Position numbers and translations under genes: made by a program. A stretch of DNA of 64,000 nt from Verrucomicrobiota bacterium (GTDB lineage: Bacteria > Verrucomicrobiota > Verrucomicrobiia > JADLBR01): assembly GCA_029560585.1 (NCBI GenBank), contig JAKQKQ010000174.1, positions 1 through 64,000 on the forward strand. Direction: 5' to 3'. Each line of letters begins with the position of its first letter. Position 1 is the stretch's first letter. Under the pieces are notes generated by a model. That model saw nothing but the letters and a program-made list of their open reading frames with translations, was not told the origin of the DNA and did not search any database. Below, piece by piece: positions 43,480 through 52,231 of the stretch.

Positions 43480-44117
43480 TTATTAGACCAGCTCATGTGT
43501 ATGATAAATACGAGAAACGTTGGAATATGCCGGGTCCGCGCCGGGATGCAATCCGCAATTTGGTTACTTTCTAACACGACGCGTGCGCGCGATGCGCGCG
43601 TCACCAGACTCTGGCGTTTCAGTGAGCCATGGGATGGCGCGGGCGATCTTGCGTCCGGGCCGTAATTTGCAGCGGTGCAATCAGATGCCGCACTGTTTGA
43701 ACTGATCAGGTGCCGCCGCGTTGAAACGTCAAACCGCGGATGGCTCGGATGTTGCGAATATCCCACGGACCCCGATCCGGGAATCACAGGCGGGGGCGGG
43801 GGAAGCGGTCTGCAAGTGATTCAAGTGGCGCGCCGGGGCCGGTGTCCCTCCCCGTGCCCTGCGCGACTGTCGTGCGGGATTCTCGACGGGTTGCTAGCCC
43901 GGATATTTCACAGCCGTCGGCTGTGAAGTTCCGGGCTCTGGGAAAACCGCGCCATGAACGCCATTCATTGGGAAAGGCCAGGCAAGGACTGGGTTCTTTC
44001 GCTGTTGCAGAGTGTGTATCGCGGATCGATGGCCCCAGACCCTCCAAAATCGCGTTATTCGGAGCGCGGTTTTCCTCTGAGCCTGCATATTTCACGCGGA
44101 AGCGTGAAATATGCAGG
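43480..44117. other. Intergenic region between nuoA and the pseudo-HtrA gene
   Basis: No gene recognised in 638 bases. It contains the nuo operon promoter region next to an AT-rich stretch (43490-43520), a GCGCGC-GAT-GCGCGC hairpin (43585-43599), a decayed GCCGGGGCCGGTGTCC motif (about 43828-43846), and two larger hairpins (43896-43937 and 44080-44119). Confidence 0.6.
43896..43937. repeat. Hairpin repeat AGCCCGGATATTTCACAGCC, copy 2 (inverted)
   Basis: The 20-base left arm (43896-43915) pairs with 43919-43937 around a 3-base loop. It is the reverse complement of the 10983-11025 copy with only small differences, including the same ATATTT/ACTT asymmetry between the arms. Confidence 0.85.
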
Positions 44118-44119
44118 CT
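44080..44119. repeat. Perfect 18-base hairpin with GGAA loop, overlapping a stop codon
   Basis: AGCCTGCATATTTCACGC (44080-44097) pairs perfectly with 44102-44119; the loop is GGAA. It includes two bases of the TAG stop of the minus-strand pseudo-HtrA gene and may serve as its 3' end. The core CATATTTCAC recalls the GATATTTCACAG of the 43896 repeat. Confidence 0.9.
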
Positions 44120-45578
44120 AGGGAGCGAGCTGGGCCGCGGAGGGGATGCCGTAGCGTTTGAGGATGCGCCCGTCGGCCGAGGGCAGCGTCGCGGCATCGA
44201 GCACGATGCGGTTCAGGCCCAGTCCCTGCGTGAATTCAAAAAGATGGACTTGTCCCATCGGGCTGGCGACCGCATCGACGATGTCCTTGAGGACGCGGAT
44301 CGTTCGGCCGTTGACCCGCAGCAGTGGCTGGAACCTGAGATCGTGGTAATCGATGTTGATCGGATCGGGCAGCACTTGGCTCAGGAACACGACCGACGGA
44401 CGCTCGGCGGTTGGCAAATCATCGCGGTAGCACGCGAGGCGGATGGGCGCGGATCGACCCATGGAGCGCATCAAGGGTTCCGTCAGCGGCTGGAAGACCA
44501 ACCCCCCGACGATCAGGTATTCCGGCGCGCGGTCGAAACTCTCCATCGGCACGAGATCGACGTCGTAGGAGGCGGCTGGCAGCCGGTAATCGATGGCCAT
44601 GGTTTCTCCGCCGCGCACGATTTTCATGGGCAGCGTGTCGCCCGCCCACCGCCCCCGGTCCGCAAGGAATTCCACGCTGAGGAACCCGAACCGCGGGTCC
44701 CGGTAATCGCCCTCGGGACTCACCCGCAGACCGTCGATCTCGAATATGACGTCATGTGGCCGCAGGGCCTTTTCCGGCTCGGGGTACTCCGGGACCCTCG
44801 TCACGACGATGCCGCTGTCGGTGGCGGGGGCCCGGAGATAGGCCAGTGTGTCGGGGTTCCTGCCGGGCTGCCACTCGAACGTGAAGAGCCCCAGGCCCCG
44901 GTATCCGCCGCCCCGCGCCGCCGCGATGACTTGGCTTGCGAACGTTGCAGTGATGGCGTTCAGCGATTTCTCGTACGCCGAGGCGGCGATGCCGACGATC
45001 TCGTTGCCCCTTGTCACTACCTCGCCCCAGCCCGAGCCATCGACGTCGGCCTTGACCTCCAGCGCGAGCTGGTGGGTGTGGCTGAGCTGCGAGCGTCGAG
45101 AGCGCACGTCGGTGATCTCCCCCTTGGCGTCCTCCAGCCTGCCATCGCGCCAGCGCCGCACGGTCACTTCGCCCGACTCGGGCACGGTGGTCGCCAGCCG
45201 CGCCGGAGCGAGCCCCCGCCAGAACCCCGCCTCCTTCGAGCCCACGAGCGCGAGATTCGCGTGGTAGTCGATCCACTTCACTTCTGCGGGCCACCACTTG
45301 CCGCGCCCCTCGCGGCGAACCGTCACCAGCGTGCGATCGGCGAGGTGATCCGCCGTGGTCAGAATGGTATCGCCATCGATGACCACCCCGACCTTGTCGG
45401 TGTTCATCGTTTCCCTCACCCAGGGCTGGGAGTAATCGTACTTGTACCGCGTCGCGCGGATGGACACCACCGACTTTTCCCAGGCCCGGCCGGCGCCGCT
45501 CCATTCGCGCGCGCAGCCGCCCGCCAGCGCGAGCGCCGTCGCCGCCAACGGTATGAACAGAATCCCTCTCATTTTCAA
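44118..45578 (-). CDS. Degenerate HtrA-like serine protease lipoprotein
   Basis: 486 residues. A lipobox signal peptide (LALAGGC) predicts a lipoprotein. The trypsin-like domain keeps His (LTTADHLAD, about 79) and perhaps Ser (DGSGWGEVV, about 181), but the aspartate position reads DYHANLALV (about 107), Asn in place of Asp, and the canonical GNSGGP loop is gone. Two PDZ-like regions follow, the second with the FQPLTEPLM segment typical of the Do-like PDZ of Deg9-type proteases. It overlaps the intact HtrA gene upstream by 4 bases and is clearly its paralogue. It is probably a catalytically weak or inactive partner. Confidence 0.82.
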   Translation of the reverse strand: MKMRGILFIPLAATALALAGGCAREWSGAGRAWEKSVVSIRATRYKYDYSQPWVRETMNTDKVGVVIDGDTILTTADHLADRTLVTVRREGRGKWWPAEVKWIDYHANLALVGSKEAGFWRGLAPARLATTVPESGEVTVRRWRDGRLEDAKGEITDVRSRRSQLSHTHQLALEVKADVDGSGWGEVVTRGNEIVGIAASAYEKSLNAITATFASQVIAAARGGGYRGLGLFTFEWQPGRNPDTLAYLRAPATDSGIVVTRVPEYPEPEKALRPHDVIFEIDGLRVSPEGDYRDPRFGFLSVEFLADRGRWAGDTLPMKIVRGGETMAIDYRLPAASYDVDLVPMESFDRAPEYLIVGGLVFQPLTEPLMRSMGRSAPIRLACYRDDLPTAERPSVVFLSQVLPDPINIDYHDLRFQPLLRVNGRTIRVLKDIVDAVASPMGQVHLFEFTQGLGLNRIVLDAATLPSADGRILKRYGIPSAAQLAP

Positions 45579-47095
45579 AGTCGCCTGTCTGACGGTATCG
45601 AGTAGTTCTTGAGGATCTCCTCGTGCGCCGCGGCGGCGGCCGCGCGATCCAGGCAGTCGAATCGGTTTCCCGAGATGAACTCGATCACGTGCTGCGCGTT
45701 GGTGCAGCCCTCGATGGCGCTCACCGCATCCTCGAGGCGTTCGATGCGGATCCCGTTGATCCGATCCACCAGGCTCCGACCACTGGTCAGGAGGTTGGCG
45801 TTGACCGCGTGCGACAGCACCCCCGCGAGCACCACGGCCTCCGGGCGCCAGTGTTCCGGATCTTCCCAGTGCCTCAACTTGAGCTCGTAGATCAGGTCGG
45901 GACCGGCCACCGATGTCCAGTTCCGCCCAAAGGTCTTCAGATAATCCAGGCTCAGCGGCACGAAGATCAGGCCGGCGTGCACGTAGTAGCGGGGGAGCAC
46001 ATCATACTGGTTGCCCTCGGTCCTGTCGTCGGAGAACACGCGCGCCGGCAGTTCGACGGTTTGCTCGTGACCGTCCCTCCAGATCGCGATGTCCATGTGC
46101 TCGCCGCTTTGGGCGAGGTCCGTCGCGACTCCCGCGTGCACGCGGTGGCCCTGGTAGATGATCGTCTGGTCGCTGGCCACATCGTAAGGGCCGATCCGCA
46201 GGATGACGTCATCCACGCGCAGTTTCTCGCGGACCTCTGGGATAGGAAAGAGGCCGTCGATCCGCGCGCCACGCGCGTCATCCGAGAGCCCGAGGAGCCG
46301 CCGGTAGGCGGGGTTCTGCATCGAGGCCAAGAAGAGGCCCAGTTCCGGAAAGCCGTCGTACTTGCCGTCCTCGATATCCTTCATGAAATGCTCGATGATC
46401 GGCGTGGGTATGAAGAATCCGGTGTTCTCCAGCTGCGTGATGGCCTGGAAAGCGACGCCGACGACCTTCCCATCCCGCAGCACGGGGCCCCCGCTGTTGC
46501 CGGGGTTGATCGCCGAATCGGTCTGCACCGCGAGGAAGGAGCGGTTGCCGATGTGCGAGTACGGTTGCATCTCGATGCGCGACACCACGCCGCGTGTGTA
46601 GGAGAGTTGCTCGCCGCCGGCCGGATAGCCATACGTTACGACATTCGTGCGCTCCTCGGGAAGTTCGCCGAATTCCAGGGGTTCTAGCCCCTCGAAAAAG
46701 TTGGGGTCCCCGACCTCCAGCAGCGCCAGATCGCAGTCGTGGCCCACGAAGCGCACGCGGGCGTTATAGAGCCGCGGATCGCCCATCCGCCTCACAAGGA
46801 TCTGCCTTCCCCAGCTGATCACATGGGCGTTGGTCATGATCCGCCGCCCGCGGATCACAAACCCCGAACCGGACGAGCGCTGAACCCGCTCGAAACGCCA
46901 CGGCGCATCCCACACCGGCGTCTGGCTGAAAGTGATGATGCTGATGACCGACCTCTCGGGCTCGGTCGCGCCGGGACTCGGCAGAGTATCCCCGGCGTCC
47001 AGTTTGACCGACTCCTGAGGCTTGGGAGCGGCGAGCCCAAGCATCGGGACGAAGATCGCCGCCGCCAATTCCAACGCTCGGGCCGTTTTCAACAC
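45575..47095 (-). CDS. HtrA/Deg-type periplasmic serine protease
   Basis: 506 residues with a signal peptide (LAAAIFVPMLGLAAP). The catalytic triad is intact: His in MTNAHVIS (about 91), Asp in HDCDLALLE (about 120) and Ser in NPGNSGGPVL (about 200). A PDZ domain (about 255-345; VREKLRVDDVILRIGPYDV) and a Do-like PDZ_3 domain (about 350-500; YVHAGLIFVPLSLDYLKTFG) follow, an architecture like plant Deg9/Deg10 and their bacterial relatives. It should degrade or refold damaged envelope proteins. The degenerate paralogue follows with a 4-base overlap. Confidence 0.93.
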   Translation of the reverse strand: MLKTARALELAAAIFVPMLGLAAPKPQESVKLDAGDTLPSPGATEPERSVISIITFSQTPVWDAPWRFERVQRSSGSGFVIRGRRIMTNAHVISWGRQILVRRMGDPRLYNARVRFVGHDCDLALLEVGDPNFFEGLEPLEFGELPEERTNVVTYGYPAGGEQLSYTRGVVSRIEMQPYSHIGNRSFLAVQTDSAINPGNSGGPVLRDGKVVGVAFQAITQLENTGFFIPTPIIEHFMKDIEDGKYDGFPELGLFLASMQNPAYRRLLGLSDDARGARIDGLFPIPEVREKLRVDDVILRIGPYDVASDQTIIYQGHRVHAGVATDLAQSGEHMDIAIWRDGHEQTVELPARVFSDDRTEGNQYDVLPRYYVHAGLIFVPLSLDYLKTFGRNWTSVAGPDLIYELKLRHWEDPEHWRPEAVVLAGVLSHAVNANLLTSGRSLVDRINGIRIERLEDAVSAIEGCTNAQHVIEFISGNRFDCLDRAAAAAAHEEILKNYSIPSDRRL

Positions 47096-47213
47096 CGGAT
47101 GACTCTGGGTGCCGTTCCCCGTGTCGTCAAGGCGGTCAGTTCATGAGCCGTGGGCGAGCGGATCCTTCGGCCCCGGCCGCCTGTTGAGAAATGCTCCGCC
47201 GGGCCGAGGCATT

Positions 47214-50051
47214 CTATGGTGACTGGTGCGGCGGCTTTGGGGCCGGCCTTGCCGGGAAGACCTCGATTTCATCGATCATGACCCACCCGTGCCTTATTGC
47301 CTGGAAACGAAGGAAGCGGGCGTCCCTCGGTTCAAACGTCAGGCCCATGAACGTGGCCGCGGATGCCTTGCCATCCTCGGCGGGGTGCTCGCGAGTTTCG
47401 CCCACCGATTCCCACGACTTGCCGTCGGAAGAGATCGCAACCGAAATCCTCTCGGGGAAATATACCCCGCCGGGTCCGCCACCATGGACATGCACGCGCG
47501 CGGTCCCGATGCGGTGGGTGGCGCCCAGATCTAACTCTACGGTTGGGTCGGCCGCGATGAGGCCGGCGCACGCTTTCCAGCCGCTGCCGGCCCTGGCGAG
47601 GAACCCATCGGTCAGCAGGTTGGAGTTGTCGGCGTATTTCTCCTCGCCGGTCGGCTGCGGCTGAATCGAGTATGGCTGATGCGACGCCACGTTCGTGCCC
47701 CCGGACAGGACCCGGATCTCGCTCAGCATCAGCCAGCCTTTCGGCATCAGCCGCAATCGGATGAATCGGCCGCGTGCGCCTGGCGTGCGGACGCTGAGCC
47801 AGCCCAGGGCAGAGCGGGAGCCGCCCACCTCGCGGATCTTGGTCTGCGCCGGTTCCCCGCCCGAAACGGCCGCCCATGTCCACTTCGATCCGTCCTCCGA
47901 AACCGCCGTCGTGACGCGCTCTGGAAACTCGACATTCGCATAGCCGCCACCCTGGACATGCACCTCAATCGCGTCGACGGCCCGCACCGTGCCAATGTCT
48001 AGGACGATCGACACGTCGCGCGCCATCGACCATTTCGCCCAACCCACGGTCTTGCCGTCGCCGAAGCCCTCGGAGGTTTGCCCATCCGTCAGTTCGCGCC
48101 CCCCGCTGTCCGGGTATTGCGCGCGGAAGGGCGGGTCGTAGGTATAAGAGCAACCGGCGGCGAGATTCCTTGTCGGTAGCAGGGCGACCTCATCCGCGGC
48201 GATGGCCCCGGCGGCCGGATCTTCAACCGTGAGGGCGATCCGCCGGATGGGGCGGTCCAGCGGGACAAGGGCCATGCCATCCTTGTCCGCGGGATGCATG
48301 CCGGCCGCGGCATCCACGGAGGCCCGGGGAGAAAACGACTTGTCGCTGGCACGACGAAAATGCACCAGCAGCGATTCCGCGTGCCGTTCCTCTGGCAGCG
48401 TGAGGCGCACTTCGCCGCGATCGCCGTGCCAGACCGCCATGTCATCGCCGCCCATCACCCCATCGGTCAGGCACCGGGCAGGATCGGTCGCCCCCGGCCC
48501 GATATCATACGGGTATCCGCAAAGCAGATGGGAGGCCGGCATCAGCAAGACCTCATCCACGGAGAGCCGGGGGATCCGCGCCATGTCAACGTTCAGCCGG
48601 ATCCGCCGCGCGAGCCGTGCCGGAAAAGTGAGCACCGCGAAACCGCCGCCGTCTTTCTCGGACAAGACGATGTTGTCCTCGGTCGCGACCTCCTCGAATG
48701 CGTCATCCTCCCCCCCGCGATCGAGGGCGAGGCTCACTTGTGTGGGGGCGGGACCGGTCTGGAAGTGGACCCTGACGTCCCCCACGAGCCGCGCGCCGCC
48801 AAGGGGAAACGTGAGCGCAGCGTTCGGCCCAGAGATCTTGATGGCTGCCGCGCGCGAATCCGGCCGCGTATTCCAGAGGCCGTCCGCCAGGCACTTGTCG
48901 GCGGTATCGAGAGGCTGATAGGGCCGTCGCCGCTGGTACGTGCCCTTGTGGAATTGATACAGGTCGTCGTAGAGCCGGCGCAGTGCCGGATCGCCGCTAT
49001 GGCAGAGCCCGGCGATGGCGTTATAGCCCTGATAATAGGCCCGGACCGCCCCGCGCTGGTAGCCGTCTAGCGAATCGTCCCCATGATCGAGATAGAGTTG
49101 CAGGTTTATGCGGTCCCTGGGGTCGATGGGCGCCATTCTCTTGGCATCCATGTCGATCCCCATGTTCAGCTCCATCTCGATGCCCATGCCAAGCCGCCGG
49201 CACATGTTCGCGGCGACCGTCAGCCGGTTCTCATCGGGGATCTGCCGCAGCCCGAATGGTGGGATAAAGGCGTAGTTCGGTTGCATGATCGTCAGGTCAA
49301 AACCGAGCTCGCGCCATTTCTCGACGCCCGGGGCGTTGAACCACGGGATCCAGTGGAATTTGTACCCGAGCGAATGGACCTCCTTCGCCGTCATCCGCAC
49401 GATCCCCTCGTCCGAAGGCGAAATGCCCTCGTTCATCCAGTAGAAGCCCCAGAGCTTCAGGTTCCGGAACCCGCGTCCCTTCCATCGCCCGACGAATTCG
49501 CGCAAGAACCAGGCCACCGCCTTTCCGCGCCCTTCGTCGGTGCTGAGGTTCTCCGTCGCCCCATCGCCGTCCGCGTCCCCGAAGTCTTTTTGCTTGGTCG
49601 ACGGGTAGGGCACCATGACGATGACCGGCACGCGGGGCGCCGAGACGCACATCTCGCGCGCCGCGCCATCGATGGTCGCGTCCAGCGCGGCAAATTCGCG
49701 CCCCGGGGCGAATTCCTCGTCGAGATAGAATTCCCAGTCCTTCCGGTTGGTGTGACCTTCGATGTAAGTCTGTCCCGAAGGCGCCCCAGAAAACATCATG
49801 AATAGGTACGCGTCGTAGAACCAGTCGCGCGGCCTCCCGCCGCGATCGAGATATGCGACATACGGAAGGAAATTTTCCTGCCGCCAGCCATTCGTGTTGG
49901 CGTACACGAGCATGATGTCGCGCATGCCGTCGGATTGGGGCGACTGCGGCGGGCAGAAATCCGCGCGCGCGCCGGGGCCGCATGCCCACAGAAGGAGGGC
50001 GAACGTGATCGCCAATCCCCGCGCACATCCCCTGATCCGGTATCGCCGCAT
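47214..50051 (-). CDS. Secreted DUF4855 protein with tandem discoidin-like domains
   Basis: About 945 residues with a signal peptide (RGLAITFALLLWACGPGARA). The first half is a DUF4855 domain: RDIMLVYANTNGWRQENFLPYVAYLD..., then KLWGFYWMNEGISPSDE and FHWIPWFNAPG, a predicted glycosidase-like barrel. The second half holds four beta-sandwich modules; the last two are typical F5/8 type C domains (LTDGQTSEGF..., IEVHVQGGGYANVEFPERVTTAVSEDGSKW; LTDGFLARAGSGWKA...). It probably binds and perhaps cleaves a polysaccharide. The ATG at 50051 gives the most compact signal peptide; 50063 and 50093 are alternatives. Confidence 0.85.
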   Translation of the reverse strand: MRRYRIRGCARGLAITFALLLWACGPGARADFCPPQSPQSDGMRDIMLVYANTNGWRQENFLPYVAYLDRGGRPRDWFYDAYLFMMFSGAPSGQTYIEGHTNRKDWEFYLDEEFAPGREFAALDATIDGAAREMCVSAPRVPVIVMVPYPSTKQKDFGDADGDGATENLSTDEGRGKAVAWFLREFVGRWKGRGFRNLKLWGFYWMNEGISPSDEGIVRMTAKEVHSLGYKFHWIPWFNAPGVEKWRELGFDLTIMQPNYAFIPPFGLRQIPDENRLTVAANMCRRLGMGIEMELNMGIDMDAKRMAPIDPRDRINLQLYLDHGDDSLDGYQRGAVRAYYQGYNAIAGLCHSGDPALRRLYDDLYQFHKGTYQRRRPYQPLDTADKCLADGLWNTRPDSRAAAIKISGPNAALTFPLGGARLVGDVRVHFQTGPAPTQVSLALDRGGEDDAFEEVATEDNIVLSEKDGGGFAVLTFPARLARRIRLNVDMARIPRLSVDEVLLMPASHLLCGYPYDIGPGATDPARCLTDGVMGGDDMAVWHGDRGEVRLTLPEERHAESLLVHFRRASDKSFSPRASVDAAAGMHPADKDGMALVPLDRPIRRIALTVEDPAAGAIAADEVALLPTRNLAAGCSYTYDPPFRAQYPDSGGRELTDGQTSEGFGDGKTVGWAKWSMARDVSIVLDIGTVRAVDAIEVHVQGGGYANVEFPERVTTAVSEDGSKWTWAAVSGGEPAQTKIREVGGSRSALGWLSVRTPGARGRFIRLRLMPKGWLMLSEIRVLSGGTNVASHQPYSIQPQPTGEEKYADNSNLLTDGFLARAGSGWKACAGLIAADPTVELDLGATHRIGTARVHVHGGGPGGVYFPERISVAISSDGKSWESVGETREHPAEDGKASAATFMGLTFEPRDARFLRFQAIRHGWVMIDEIEVFPARPAPKPPHQSP

Positions 50052-50121
50052 CGCGCCCGACATCCACTCGCTGCTGTCCGATCCTGCTGGCATGTCAAGA
50101 ATCGAGAGTTGACCCCAAACC

Positions 50122-50856
50122 CTATAGGCTCCCGAGTAATGTCCTCGTGCTGAGCGCGATGACCAGGAGACCCACCGCGATCATGAAGGGTTTCGTAGGG
50201 AGCCTCTTGCACGCCCAGGCTCCCAGGGGTGCGGCGAGGATGCCGCCCAGCGCCAGGCCCAGGATGATTGGCCAGCCGCCGAGGCCCAGGGTCAGGAAGA
50301 AGGTCGCGGAAGCGGCGAGGGTCACGAAGAACTCGGCGGCATTGACGCTGCCGATGGTCTCGCGGACCTCGTTTCCACGCGCGATCAGCGTGGTCGCAAC
50401 GATCGGCCCCCAGCCTCCGCCGCCGATCGCATCAAGAAAGGCCCCGAAGAACCCCAGGGGCGCCAGTTGCGTCGTCACCGCCCGCGGGGGGAATTCCCGG
50501 AATGCCTTCACGATGATCACCATGCCCATCACCAGCAGGTAACCGGCGATGTAGGGTTTCAGCGCATCCCCGGGGAGCTGCGACAGCAGGTAGGCCCCGC
50601 AGATCGCCCCGAGCACGCCGGGCACGACGAGGCGGCGAAACAACCGCCCGCTGATATTGCCGAACGCGCGATGCGAAAGGGCGGAAGCCCCGGTGGTGAA
50701 ACATTCGGCCGCGTGGACCGTCGCGCTCGCCGTGGGGGGGGGCACGCCGAGGCCCATAAGCAGCGTGCATGCGGTCACCCCGTACGCCATTCCCAGTGCG
50801 CCATCGACCAATTGCGCCGCGAAGCCCACGAAGAGATACAGCCAGAAGTGTTCCAT
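50122..50856 (-). CDS. TSUP/TauE-SafE family membrane transporter
   Basis: A membrane protein of about 244 residues and eight helices of the sulfite exporter TauE/SafE family (PF01925). It opens FVGFAAQLVDGALGMAYGVTACTLLMGLG and has the mid-protein repeat LAPLGFFGAFLDAIGGGGWGPIVATTLIARG, a glycine-rich motif characteristic of the family. Members move small organic or inorganic sulfur anions or other organic acids; the substrate is not predictable. The ATG at 50856 (MEHFWLYLF) is preferred over 50871. Confidence 0.9.
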   Translation of the reverse strand: MEHFWLYLFVGFAAQLVDGALGMAYGVTACTLLMGLGVPPPTASATVHAAECFTTGASALSHRAFGNISGRLFRRLVVPGVLGAICGAYLLSQLPGDALKPYIAGYLLVMGMVIIVKAFREFPPRAVTTQLAPLGFFGAFLDAIGGGGWGPIVATTLIARGNEVRETIGSVNAAEFFVTLAASATFFLTLGLGGWPIILGLALGGILAAPLGAWACKRLPTKPFMIAVGLLVIALSTRTLLGSL

Positions 50857-50975
50857 CGGACTCGAACCCACTGCTGCCTAGCCTGAACCATCCGGTGGCC
50901 GCCTGCAATATCCCAACGATCCACAGGATGCCCGACACGGCTTCAGCCGCAGGGCGATGTTTTGACACCAAAGGG

Positions 50976-52163
50976 TCAGCCTGGTTCTGTGTTGGGATGC
51001 CAAGGATCGAGCGTTGACCGCGGCGGTCCCGATCGCCCTTTTCCCTGGGCCGACAGGACGGCGCGCGCTGCGGCCTCGGGCGTCACCTGGCGCAAGAAGG
51101 CCTCCTGCTTCGCCATGGCCACGCGCTCCACGTCCGGCGAGATGTCGATCTCGTTCGGGCAATAGACCCCAGTCTCGATTTTAGCGCAGTAGAGATTGCG
51201 GATAAAGACCACCGGCACGCCTGCGGCATTGGCGATGTGCCGCGGTCCCGAATCGGTGGCAAAGACCACCGAGCATTTTTCGAGAAAGCAGCACATGGCG
51301 CGGAGGTTCATGTCGCCCGCCGTGACGCGGGCGGCGATCCCGAGGTCGCGCGCGAAGGAAGCCAGCATCTGGCGATCCGAGGATCCGCCGGCGAGGACCA
51401 CTTCGATCTGAGAATCCTGACAGACCTGTCGCAACATCTGCGCATAGCAGTCGGGCGGCCAGACTCTTGAGGGTTGTCGGGTTGACATGAAACAGGCCAT
51501 GACCGGTCGTCTTCCCAGTTCCAGTTTGTCCCAGACGCGTCTTGCGGACTCGCGATCGTCGGAATTCGGGAAGATCTGCGGCGTCAGGGGCCAAACCGGG
51601 GCTTGCCCCGTGATCGTGGCGACCATGTCCCGGAAATACTCTGCCCAGGGCTTCGGGCGGGTCCAGGGCACTGGGTGCGTCACCACGCCGGATAACCCCC
51701 TATGCACAAATCCGGCGCGATTGGGGACCCGCAGGCGCAATGGGATGCGAAGATCCATCCAATACGATTCCGGGTTTGTGCACAAGGCCACGTCGAACCC
51801 CAGCCTGCCCATCGCCGCCCACCCGCCTTTCGCTATCCGCAAGCTCTCACCAGGTGGGCAGAGGGGCAGCACCGATGCCAGGTGCGGGTTGCCCGCCAGC
51901 ACTTCCGCCGAATCGGGTGCCGCCAGATAGTGCCATTCGCACGCCGGCAAGCCCCGCCTCAGTGCCTCGAGCGATGCGGTCCGATACAGCACGTCGCCGA
52001 TCTTCGTGTGGCCGAGGATCAGGCCCCGTCGCCATTCTTCCGGTGGCGAGATCGGCCGGCCACACCACCAGCCCGCGCAGGCGCGGAGCAATGGTGCCAC
52101 CACCTCACTGGCGACTCCAGCGAGGTAATTGTGCGGCTTCCGGAAATGCGCCCGTGAGATCAT
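50976..52163 (-). CDS. Glycosyltransferase family 9 (heptosyltransferase-like)
   Basis: 395 residues. GT9 motifs are visible: GLILGHTKIGDVLYRTASLEALRR near residue 47; the C-terminal domain VVLAGGSSDRQMLASFARDLG; and the nucleotide-sugar loop FATDSGPRHIANAAGVPVVFI. In LPS synthesis such enzymes add heptose from ADP-heptose to the core; the donor here is not proven. The N-terminal ~45 residues are an extra helical segment. It is near the glycan cluster but on the opposite strand, transcribed with no close partner. Confidence 0.88.
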   Translation of the reverse strand: MISRAHFRKPHNYLAGVASEVVAPLLRACAGWWCGRPISPPEEWRRGLILGHTKIGDVLYRTASLEALRRGLPACEWHYLAAPDSAEVLAGNPHLASVLPLCPPGESLRIAKGGWAAMGRLGFDVALCTNPESYWMDLRIPLRLRVPNRAGFVHRGLSGVVTHPVPWTRPKPWAEYFRDMVATITGQAPVWPLTPQIFPNSDDRESARRVWDKLELGRRPVMACFMSTRQPSRVWPPDCYAQMLRQVCQDSQIEVVLAGGSSDRQMLASFARDLGIAARVTAGDMNLRAMCCFLEKCSVVFATDSGPRHIANAAGVPVVFIRNLYCAKIETGVYCPNEIDISPDVERVAMAKQEAFLRQVTPEAAARAVLSAQGKGRSGPPRSTLDPWHPNTEPG

Positions 52164-52231
52164 TCCGCGCGGTCACTCCGCTTGGGCCTGGGGCCCCTGG
52201 CGCATGTTGCATCGACTCGTCCCCCTGTCTC

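Noticed and set aside
43740-45605. Long plus-strand open frame opposite the pseudo-HtrA gene
   Set aside because: The minus-strand reading has a lipoprotein signal and trypsin/PDZ-like pattern and a coupled start; the plus-strand reading has none.
50856-50880. GGTTCGAGTCC on the minus strand, resembling a tRNA T-loop
   Set aside because: The flanking bases do not form a T-stem, and no acceptor, D or anticodon arms can be folded upstream; it sits at the TauE gene start.
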